From assembly GCA_017546025.1 (NCBI GenBank), contig JAFYYS010000006.1, positions 78,404 through 142,403 of the forward strand: DNA of 64,000 nucleotides. Reading direction: 5' to 3'. How positions within the stretch are numbered: position 1 is the first letter of the stretch; every line of letters starts with the position of its first letter. The translations under genes and the position numbers were made by a program. Shown piece by piece: positions 57,887 through 64,000 of this stretch. The notes under the pieces are model-generated. The model was not told where the DNA came from. It did no database searches and saw only the letters and a program-made list of their open reading frames with translations. This DNA comes from Lachnospiraceae bacterium. Lineage in GTDB: Bacteria; Bacillota; Clostridia; Lachnospirales; Lachnospiraceae.

Positions 57887-59176
57887 TTACCCCTCAACCT
57901 GTTGCTCCCCGGTCTGAAGGTATACGGTAAATCTCGTTCCGATCTCCTCGCGGGAGATGACCTCGATGGTGCCGCGGTGGCGGTCGATGATCCATTTGGC
58001 AATGGAAAGACCGAGGCCGGTACCGCCGGTTTTGCTGTTTCTTGCCACATCGGAGCGGTAGAAGCGCTCGAATATGTGCTTCACGTCCTCGCTGCTCATG
58101 CCGATGCCGTTATCCTGCACGGAAACGTAAGGGCAGAGGCGGGCGCGGTTGATGCCGACACGGAGCGAAATCGTGTCGCCCTCTGTCGTGTATTTGGCCG
58201 CATTGTCCACAAAGATGCGGACGGCCTGCTTGAGCATGCCGTAGTCGCCGAAGCAGACAATGTCGCCGGCTTCTTTTTGCAGCTCGTACTTGTGTTTTGT
58301 ATCAATCATGACGGATTCGTCATAAACTTCCTGCATCAGAGCGGTCAGGTTGATGGATTCCATCGTCAGCTTCTGCCGTCCGGAATCGCCGCGCGCTAAG
58401 AACAGCAGCTGCTCGACAAGGGTGTTCATCCGGTCGGACTCACTCTTGATGGCCGCAATGCCTTCGGAAAGCACCTGTTGGTCTTCCTTGCCCCAGCGGT
58501 CAAGCATGTCCGCATATCCTTTGATGACCGCAATCGGTGTCCGCAGTTCGTGCGAAGCATCGCTGACAAACCGGGTCTGTTCCCGATACGACTCGCGCAT
58601 TCTCGAAAGCAGGTCATTCATCGCATTTTCGATTCCCGCCAGCTCGCTGTCGTGCGTCTCAAGACGCGGGTTTGCATCGGCCGCATCCATATGACTGATT
58701 GCGTAGGTCAGGTTCTGCATCTTCTCCTGCTCCCACGCAAGATTGGTCAGCACCTGCGCGGATTCCGCCATCTCACGAAGCGGGCGCAGCCTTCTTCGAA
58801 TCGGAAAACGGTAGAAGAGGAATGCCCACAGCACGCACAACACTTCCATGCTGACGATGCCGATTCCGCCCCAGAGCACCACGTCGCGGAATGCATCCGA
58901 CGGCGCGTACCGGACAACCTTCTCGTCCCTGGTAAATACGACCTCAAAGTCCTCCGAACCCTCACGCTCCAGTGTGATTTCCGTGCGGGGTGAGAACCTG
59001 CCGAGTAACTGCTCCTCCTGATAATAGAGGAAGCACGTAACGAACCCGGCCGCGAAAACGAGGTCGAAAAACAGGAAGATTCCTATCATTTTCCCGAGGA
59101 AAAGGCGGTGGATCTTGCCGGCGGTGGATTTCACCTTTTTCTTCCGTTCCTTCGCTTCATTATCAGCTCGGTTCAT
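57887..59176 (-). CDS. Sensor histidine kinase
   Basis: The protein has 429 residues. Transmembrane helices are at ~31-52 and ~100-122, with a short external loop of ~48 residues between. A long HAMP-like linker follows, then the H-box FVSDASHELRTPIAVIKGYADM (His209), N-box FVDNAAKYTTEG, G1 VQDNGIGM, F-box and G2 GTGLGLS. Its start overlaps the region of the response regulator stop codon, so the pair is translationally coupled. The short external loop suggests sensing at or in the membrane, for example cell-envelope stress. The signal is unknown. Confidence 0.93.
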   Translation of the reverse strand: MNRADNEAKERKKKVKSTAGKIHRLFLGKMIGIFLFFDLVFAAGFVTCFLYYQEEQLLGRFSPRTEITLEREGSEDFEVVFTRDEKVVRYAPSDAFRDVVLWGGIGIVSMEVLCVLWAFLFYRFPIRRRLRPLREMAESAQVLTNLAWEQEKMQNLTYAISHMDAADANPRLETHDSELAGIENAMNDLLSRMRESYREQTRFVSDASHELRTPIAVIKGYADMLDRWGKEDQQVLSEGIAAIKSESDRMNTLVEQLLFLARGDSGRQKLTMESINLTALMQEVYDESVMIDTKHKYELQKEAGDIVCFGDYGMLKQAVRIFVDNAAKYTTEGDTISLRVGINRARLCPYVSVQDNGIGMSSEDVKHIFERFYRSDVARNSKTGGTGLGLSIAKWIIDRHRGTIEVISREEIGTRFTVYLQTGEQQVEG

Positions 59177-59177
59177 A

Positions 59178-59864
59178 TCATTCGTCCTTTATCACATAGC
59201 CAACGCCGCGGACGGTCTGGATCAGCGTGATGCCGTAAGGCTCGTCGATCTTGCTCCGTACATGGCGCACGTAAACATCTATAACATTAGTCTCCCCGAA
59301 ATAATCATAGCCGCAAACCTTCCCGAGAAGCGTGTCGCGGGAAAGCACGATGTTGCGGTTCTGCAAAAGGATGCGCAGCAGGTCAAACTCTCTCTTCGAG
59401 AGCTCGATCGGATTGCCGTCGTAGGTCACGCTGTAGGCCGCCGTGTTGACCTTCAAAAGGCCGTAGGAAAGCACGGCGCTGTCGTCCTCCTTCTCCCCGC
59501 CGCTGTGCTTCTTAAGCGCTACGCGGATGCGGGCCAGCAGTTCCTCGATGGCGAAAGGCTTTGTCACGTAATCGTCCGCTCCCGAATCCAGTCCGGACAC
59601 CTTGTCCATGACGGAATCTCTCGCGGTCAGCATGATGACCGGCACATCGGAGGTCTTTCTTAACCGTCTTAATACCTCAATGCCGTTCAGCTCGGGCAGC
59701 ATGATATCGAGTAAAATGATATCGTAACCGCCTTCCTCGGCCATGGATAAACCGGTCCTCCCGTCCATTGCTTTGCTCACTTCGTAGCCTTCATGCTTAA
59801 GCTCCAGCTCCGTGAACCGGGCAATCTGCTCTTCGTCCTCCACGATTAATACGCGCACTGCCAT
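59178..59864 (-). CDS. Response regulator, OmpR/PhoB family
   Basis: The protein has 228 residues. The receiver domain starts MAVRVLIVEDEEQIARFTEL, with phosphoacceptor Asp53 in ILLDIMLPELNGIEVL and Lys in VTKPFAIEELLARI. The C-terminal winged helix contains LSKREFDLLRILLQNRNIV and ETNVIDVYVRHVRSKID, followed by the usual VRGVGYVIKDE end. It pairs with the downstream sensor kinase. The upstream UBA-like gene is 53 bases away on the same strand and may be in the same operon. Targets are unknown. Confidence 0.95.
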   Translation of the reverse strand: MAVRVLIVEDEEQIARFTELELKHEGYEVSKAMDGRTGLSMAEEGGYDIILLDIMLPELNGIEVLRRLRKTSDVPVIMLTARDSVMDKVSGLDSGADDYVTKPFAIEELLARIRVALKKHSGGEKEDDSAVLSYGLLKVNTAAYSVTYDGNPIELSKREFDLLRILLQNRNIVLSRDTLLGKVCGYDYFGETNVIDVYVRHVRSKIDEPYGITLIQTVRGVGYVIKDE

Positions 59865-59916
59865 AAATAACTGTCTCCTTTTACATCGCCAGGCGGCCGA
59901 TGCCGCCCGACATTAC

Positions 59917-60495
59917 TTACTCAATGTTGTCTTCGTTCTGAAAACCTCTGTTGCTCTCGCTCTGAAAGCCTCTGTTGAACTGCTCGCGGAACTGCTCCGT
60001 CTTCTCGGAAGCCTTGCGGGCTACGTTGTTCGCCTTGCCGTCCTTCTTGAAGGCGGGGCCGCTGAAGGAATACTGACATCCGAAGCAGAGGCCGACAATC
60101 AGAAGAATTGCCTCAAGCCAGAAGCAGGGAAGCAGCAACAGCGCCGGAACAATCAACGGGATGCGTGCCTTCGTCTCGCCGTCCTTATCGATGTCGAGGT
60201 AGTTCTCGCATCCGGCCTTCACAAGCTTTACAATCCATGCGCAGAAGCGGCCGACTGCCTCACCGAAGCTCTCGCTCTTGTGCTGCTTAACGGGCTCCTC
60301 CGCGAAGGTCTCCTCTGTCATGTTCTCAACATACGTTGCGGTTCTGGGGGTGCGAATCCGACCCAGGCTCTCCAGGTACAAAACGGCGTCCAGAATGTCG
60401 TCGTTGTTCGCGGCAAGCGCTGCGTCCGCCTCTTCTCTGGTAACCATAACCTTTTCGCAAAGCTTTGTAATCTTCTCTTCTCTTTCCATATCCAT
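59917..60495 (-). CDS. UBA-like / DUF4342 membrane protein
   Basis: The protein has 192 residues from the ATG at 60495 (GAAAGGAAACAGG site). The N-terminal ~45 residues look like a UBA/TS-N three-helix domain (EEKITKLCEKVMVTREEADA, followed by ALAANNDDILDAVLYLESLG). A DUF4342-like segment follows, then hydrophobic helices (LIVPALLLLPCFWLEAILLIVGLC) and a polar tail with a repeated NRGFQ. It lies directly upstream of the two-component genes on the same strand and may be an accessory of that system. No function is known. Confidence 0.8.
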   Translation of the reverse strand: MDMEREEKITKLCEKVMVTREEADAALAANNDDILDAVLYLESLGRIRTPRTATYVENMTEETFAEEPVKQHKSESFGEAVGRFCAWIVKLVKAGCENYLDIDKDGETKARIPLIVPALLLLPCFWLEAILLIVGLCFGCQYSFSGPAFKKDGKANNVARKASEKTEQFREQFNRGFQSESNRGFQNEDNIE

Positions 60496-60648
60496 GATCC
60501 TGTTTCCTTTCTTTCTCACACGCTCTTTCGTGCTTTCGATGGCTTTATCCTACCAAGTCAAGATGAAATGACAATATGAGAAAGATTAAGGTTTGATTAA
60601 TAATAGCTCATTTTTTAAAGAAAGACAACCCGAAGCAAAAGGAAAACA

Positions 60649-60677
60649 TTGACTTCAAACACATTCTTTTATATAAT
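60649..60677 (+). promoter_or_regulatory. Sigma-A promoter of the DMT permease gene
   Basis: -35 TTGACT (60649-60654), 17-bp spacer, -10 TATAAT (60672-60677). The ATG is 55 bases past the -10 box. Confidence 0.8.
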
Positions 60678-60731
60678 TCACACAGTGTGCCTGCGGGCGC
60701 GCGCCTATACTTACACAGGGGGAACTGACAA

Positions 60732-61703
60732 ATGTCATGGTTTTTCTTCGCCTTAATCTGCCTCTTAGGCTGGGGCTTTGCCGATCTGTTTTATAAAAAA
60801 GGAACCGATGAGGAGGACCGTTATTCGCATCTGAAGATTGCGGTATGGGTCGGACTCGTGATGGGCGTATGCGCTTTTGCGCTGTTCCCGCTTTCCGAAA
60901 CGCTGAAGGAGGACTTCTCGCTCGCTTCATTTGCGAAGATGTCCCTGAAGTATTCTCCTGCTTCCCTTTGCTACATCATTTCCATGGTAATCGGCTATGC
61001 CGGCCTCCGCTATCTGGAGCTCTCCATCGTTTCTCCTGTGCAGAACGCTTCCGGTGCGCTTTCGGCCGTCTGCATGTTCATTTATTTCCTGCTTGTCGGT
61101 AAAATCACGAGTTTTACCGAGGAATTCGGCATTCTTGACATCATCGGCTCGGTATTGATCGTGCTCGGCGTCATCGCGCTTGCCGTTGTGGAGCGCCGTC
61201 TTTCCGAAAAGGAAAACGAAATACCGAAAGAAGAGCGCCGCTACCGGATGGGTGCGCTCGCTCTGATTTTCCCGCTTCTTTACTGTATTTTCGATACCGT
61301 CGGCACTGCTGCGGACGGCATCATCCTCGATGAGGAAACCGGTCTCGGCATCGGCGAGATTGATGTCATCATCCTGTACGGCATCACATTTTTCATCGCC
61401 GGAATTGTTTGCTGGATCTACCTTCGCGCAAAGACCGGCTCCTTCTATAACCCCTTCAAAAAAAGCGAGCGGAACAAAGGCATCGCCGCCTGCTGCGAGG
61501 AATTCGGCCAGGTCTTCTATGTTTACGCGATGGCCGCAAAGCCGATTCTGGCTGCGCCGATGGTTGCTTCGTACTGCATCGTTTCGGTCATCCTGTCCCG
61601 CCTGATCATTAAGGAAAAGCTCAAAGCCTCCCAGTACGCCTGCATCATTTCCGTCATCATCGGCATCGTACTGCTCGGCATCTCCGAGGGGCTTGCGGAG
61701 TAA
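60732..61703 (+). CDS. DMT/EamA-like membrane permease
   Basis: The protein has 323 residues with ten predicted transmembrane helices in two halves of five, as in the drug/metabolite transporter superfamily. The first half starts MSWFFFALICLLGWGFADLFYKKG and includes GYAGLRYLELSIVSPVQNAS; the second contains EFGQVFYVYAMAAKPILAAP and a final SQYACIISVIIGIVLLGISE. A loop between the halves is charged (ERRLSEKENEIPKEERRYR). The substrate is unknown. It is monocistronic, with its own promoter and a strong terminator. Confidence 0.85.
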   Translation: MSWFFFALICLLGWGFADLFYKKGTDEEDRYSHLKIAVWVGLVMGVCAFALFPLSETLKEDFSLASFAKMSLKYSPASLCYIISMVIGYAGLRYLELSIVSPVQNASGALSAVCMFIYFLLVGKITSFTEEFGILDIIGSVLIVLGVIALAVVERRLSEKENEIPKEERRYRMGALALIFPLLYCIFDTVGTAADGIILDEETGLGIGEIDVIILYGITFFIAGIVCWIYLRAKTGSFYNPFKKSERNKGIAACCEEFGQVFYVYAMAAKPILAAPMVASYCIVSVILSRLIIKEKLKASQYACIISVIIGIVLLGISEGLAE

Positions 61704-61720
61704 TAACCGACACACAAAAC

Positions 61721-61768
61721 AAAAGACCGGGATAGAGTTTCCGTTGCGAGACTTTATCCCGGTCTTTT
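61721..61768 (+). terminator. Terminator of the DMT permease gene
   Basis: AAAAGACCGGGATA faces TATCCCGGTCTTTT with a ~18-base loop, a stem of about 14 bp ending in a T run. It is 18 bases past the stop codon and symmetrical, so it could act on both strands. Confidence 0.85.
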
Positions 61769-61798
61769 ATTATCTTTTTTCTCTCACTCCCATGAGGA

Positions 61799-61858
61799 TT
61801 AACCCGCCTGCTCGACCTGTGACCGCATCGCTTATGCCGGGTCGGCACTGCGTGGGTG
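61799..61858. other. Long imperfect hairpin in the gene-free stretch 61769-62002
   Basis: ACCCGCC-TGCTCGACC (about 61800-61816) faces GGGTCGGCACTGCGTGGGT (about 61838-61857), with an inner GCAT/ATGC stem around loop CGCTT. A small structured RNA or the remains of one is possible. Otherwise this stretch shows no gene; short open frames lack ribosome binding sites. Confidence 0.35.
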
Positions 61859-62002
61859 GAGTATTCAGAACAGTTCTTTATCCCACAGGCTGTGTATCGC
61901 AATCATAAGATAAACAATCATTAATTCATTAAATTCCATCGCGACGATTTGCTCGGACACTCTTATTGCATGCTTATCGTTTTGTCATCTAAAACATCCT
62001 TC

Positions 62003-62518
62003 TTAATTCACCACATCTTCCTTGCCCTGCGTGAATTCGATGGAATAGAACAATAAAATCCTGTCTCCATTTTCCAAGACTCCGATATATTCGTCTACGT
62101 AACTGATTCGGTTGGGCAGGGATTCCTCCAACCGGACAAATGCGAGCTCATCCGTGAACCAAGCCTCTTCGTCCTCCGAAAACAGACGTTTTCTGCTCCC
62201 GTACATGTCCCAAGCATAGTACTCCAGCTTTCTCCAACCTGTTTTAATCATGGATTCGTGAAGGCTGAGCCATTCTTCCCGGGACAATTCCACACGGAAA
62301 CAATAACAATCCTCAAGCTCCCTTTTGACGCTACTTTGCGGAAACATCTTCAACCGTTCCCTGACATATCGATCAGCCGTCTCGGACGCGGTTTGTGTCG
62401 GCGTCGGGGTCAAAACGGCATCTCGGTTCGGCAGAGACAATACTCCTGTTATGAAGCATAGTGCGAGAATACACACCAAGGTGGAACAAATTATAAGAAT
62501 CACAAGGCTTTTTTTCAT
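62003..62518 (-). CDS. Small secreted or membrane-anchored protein of unknown function
   Basis: The protein has 171 residues. An N-terminal hydrophobic segment (residues ~4-28, LVILIICSTLVCILALCFIT) is an uncleaved anchor or signal. A Thr/Pro linker follows (TPTPTQTASETADRY). The remaining ~120 residues are a mixed alpha/beta domain: CYCFRVELSREEWLSLHESM, WFTDELAFVRLEESL and GDRILLFYSIEFTQG. It has no recognised family. It lies in an AT-richer stretch left of the HipBA pair, with a GGAGAGAG site 4 bases before the ATG. Confidence 0.7.
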   Translation of the reverse strand: MKKSLVILIICSTLVCILALCFITGVLSLPNRDAVLTPTPTQTASETADRYVRERLKMFPQSSVKRELEDCYCFRVELSREEWLSLHESMIKTGWRKLEYYAWDMYGSRKRLFSEDEEAWFTDELAFVRLEESLPNRISYVDEYIGVLENGDRILLFYSIEFTQGKEDVVN

Positions 62519-62531
62519 CTCTCTCCCTCCG

Positions 62532-62753
62532 TTAAGCTCCTGCTTTTCTCAAGATATCACTCAAACGATAAGGTATATCAATCCCTAATCCCAATACCCT
62601 TGCAGATGCATTTTTAGAATAAAGTACCCATCCATATGGAGACCTATTTCCATTTACCAAATAATTTGCGAAATACTTTTTCCCAGAACTGTCTGTAAAA
62701 ATATCTGTTCGATTTATTGAAGAATAATATAGCATCGGCATAATCCAACTCAA
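62532..62753 (-). pseudogene. Possible gene fragment (73 codons)
   Basis: The reading frame MLYYSSINRTDIFTDSSGKK...SDILRKAGA is protein-like. It has no ATG with a ribosome binding site; the frame opens with TTG at 62753, and the sequence upstream is AT-rich and without continuity. It looks like the C-terminal remnant of a longer gene. An overlapping frame (62644-62928) was considered and has no support. Gene-free stretch 62754-63072 otherwise holds only the direct repeat noted next and the hipB upstream region. Confidence 0.35.
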
Positions 62754-62787
62754 TTATGGAATATCGACCGAAAAAACACAACAACTC

Positions 62788-62822
62788 TTTGATGAACGAC
62801 ATCTTTTTTTGATGAACGACAT
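62788..62822. repeat. Short direct repeat, two 15-bp copies 20 bp apart
   Basis: TTTGATGAACGACAT occurs at 62788-62802 and 62808-62822. The separating bases are CTTTT. It is located in the AT-rich gap before hipB. It may be slippage or a deletion scar. Confidence 0.6.
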
Positions 62823-63072
62823 ATTCTGTGAAAAAAGTGTGAAAAACGTATGAACAAAAGGCATAAAAAGCGAATTCGGCCGTAATGTGAACATAATAAT
62901 CCGCAGCCAATCCGGACTTTTTCACCATTTCTGCTCCCCGTTCTTGACAGCCCCCTCTCTAAATGATAGTATAAAACTATTAAAACAGAAAATTATCTCC
63001 GCTTTTCGTTGATAAATTCCTAAATCAGTATCTTTATTTCATCAAAAAGACGACAGAACAGTGAGGTGCCCC

Positions 63073-63420
63073 ATGAGAATCTACGGAACGGAAAATGCAA
63101 CTACCCTGATGACAGAAGTCGGAAACCGGCTACGCGGCGCCCGGGTTCGGTCGGCGCTGACGCAAAAAGAACTTTCCGAGCGCTCCGGCGTGCCGAAGGC
63201 GATGATTACGCGGATTGAGAACGGACAGCCAATCCGGATGGACAGCCTGTTCGAATTGATGCGGGCGCTCGGCTGCCTCGGGAATCTGCAGGTGCTGCTT
63301 CCCGAAGAAGAACCGACGGCCAAGGAACTGCTTCAGGGCAAGTCTCCCCGGATGCGTGTCCGCCATTCCGAAAAGGAAACCTCCTCGAACGCGGGCTGGA
63401 AATGGGGGGATGAAACATGA
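63073..63420 (+). CDS. hipB: HipB-like antitoxin, XRE helix-turn-helix
   Basis: The protein has 115 residues from the ATG at 63073, with GTGAGGTG directly upstream; an in-frame GTG at 63061 is less likely. The XRE domain is EVGNRLRGARVRSALTQKEL, then SGVPKAMITRIENGQPIRMD. A short C-terminal tail ends in WKWGDET, the kind of segment that contacts HipA. The stop codon overlaps the hipA start (ATGA). As in other HipBA systems it should neutralise the kinase and repress its own promoter; no clear operator was recognised. Confidence 0.88.
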   Translation: MRIYGTENATTLMTEVGNRLRGARVRSALTQKELSERSGVPKAMITRIENGQPIRMDSLFELMRALGCLGNLQVLLPEEEPTAKELLQGKSPRMRVRHSEKETSSNAGWKWGDET

Positions 63421-64000
63421 TCGGAGCAGGCGTATACCTGTGGGGCACAAGAATCGGTACGGTTGCGCAGGAGAGTCGTTCGCATGCCGCCGTGTTCACA
63501 TACGAACGCGAATTCCTTCGAAGCGGCATTGAGGTGTCTCCGCTTATGATGCCCCTGTCCGAGCGGAACTATTCCTTTCCGGGCCTTCGGCCCGAAAGCT
63601 TCCGCGGGCTTCCCGGGATGCTTTCCGATTCTCTTCCGGACCGTTACGGAACACGGCTTTTAGAGCGCGCATTTGCCGAGCGGGGCCGAGAAGCCGAAAG
63701 CATTCTCGCCGTGGAACGACTTTGCTATACGGGCTCGAGGGGGATGGGCGCGCTTGAGTATCGCCCGGAGGATTCCCTCGTTACCTCCGTTAACGAGAGT
63801 CTTGATTTGGATGTGCTTGTGCGGACAGCATCCGAAGTCCTTACGGAACGGCAGCAGCTGCGCGCTTCGTCCTCGGCCATCCGCCAGCTGATCAGCGTCG
63901 GCACTTCTGCGGGAGGCGCCCGTACAAAAGCTGTTATTGCCTGGAACCGCGAGACCGGAGACGTCCGCTCCGGCCAGATTGCTTCGCGTCCCGGCTATGA
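63417..64000 (+). CDS. hipA: HipA-like serine/threonine kinase toxin, partial (cut by right edge)
   Basis: The first ~194 residues are visible; the rest lies outside the window. The N-terminal subdomain is MIGAGVYLWGTRIGTVAQES, then FPGLRPESFRGLPGMLSDSLPDRYG and ERLCYTGSRGMGALEYRP. The ATP-binding Gly-rich block is SVGTSAGGARTKAVIAWN. These match the core of HipA kinases that phosphorylate glutamyl-tRNA synthetase or other targets; the catalytic residues are beyond the edge. It overlaps hipB by four bases, which indicates coupling. Confidence 0.92.
   Translation, partial: MIGAGVYLWGTRIGTVAQESRSHAAVFTYEREFLRSGIEVSPLMMPLSERNYSFPGLRPESFRGLPGMLSDSLPDRYGTRLLERAFAERGREAESILAVERLCYTGSRGMGALEYRPEDSLVTSVNESLDLDVLVRTASEVLTERQQLRASSSAIRQLISVGTSAGGARTKAVIAWNRETGDVRSGQIASRPGY

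Noticed and set aside
62644..62928. 94-codon reverse-strand open frame overlapping the gene fragment
   Set aside because: AT-rich chance frame, rich in Phe/Tyr, without a ribosome binding site.

Overview
The window looks like a chromosomal segment of a Gram-positive Clostridia member, probably Lachnospiraceae-like. This is inferred from the long SRP RNA with an Alu domain, AGGAGG-type ribosome binding sites, sigma-A promoters with 17-bp spacers, a RicT/YaaT homologue, and GC content near 50%. The only RNA genes recognised by homology are an SRP RNA and one tRNA-Lys. No insertion sequence, phage or CRISPR array was found.

Left part (1-12.1 kb): a cut ABC-type ATPase, dtd, a substrate-binding lipoprotein and xpt on back-to-back divergent promoters, an Hsp20 chaperone, pepD, then a reverse-strand series (TPR/acidic-repeat protein, murA, metK, FHA protein). 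Next (12.3-27.1 kb) come the SRP RNA and a complete 13-gene type IV pilus operon (pilB, pilT, pilC, two small pilins, prepilin peptidase, a fused pilM-pilN, a pilO-like gene, four pseudopilin or PilX-like proteins and an unknown membrane protein). Upstream of it on the same strand (27.3-37.1 kb) is a long gene series. It joins housekeeping genes (trmN6-like, ricT, holB, guanylate kinase) to a glycosylation cassette: a GT2 enzyme, a DUF2304 protein, a bacterial STT3/PglB-like oligosaccharyltransferase and two multi-pass proteins. Its position suggests, but does not prove, that pilins or other exported proteins are glycosylated.

Right part (37.2-64 kb): trmB, a DUF4160/DUF2442 pair with a palindromic operator in its promoter, tRNA-Lys, a probable nuclease, an orphan ZnuC-like ATPase, araD, a DD-carboxypeptidase, an FAD protein, a stand-alone reverse transcriptase, copA, a split HipA-like module, a CDF transporter, a two-component system, a DMT permease and a HipBA pair cut by the right edge.

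Two features stand out. First, the reverse transcriptase gene (47809-49080, reverse strand) is preceded by a 132-nt element. The element is closed by a perfect 13-bp stem and holds an apparent pseudoknot, so it is a candidate non-coding RNA partner or template. The RT has a YSDD box and lacks retron hallmarks. Second, at least four intergenic regions carry arrays of one repeat family. Each unit is a 7-14-7 palindrome followed by a 25-bp spacer, with a period of 53 bp (occasionally 52). About 31 units are recognisable, and a decayed fifth array is present. I know of no name for this family.
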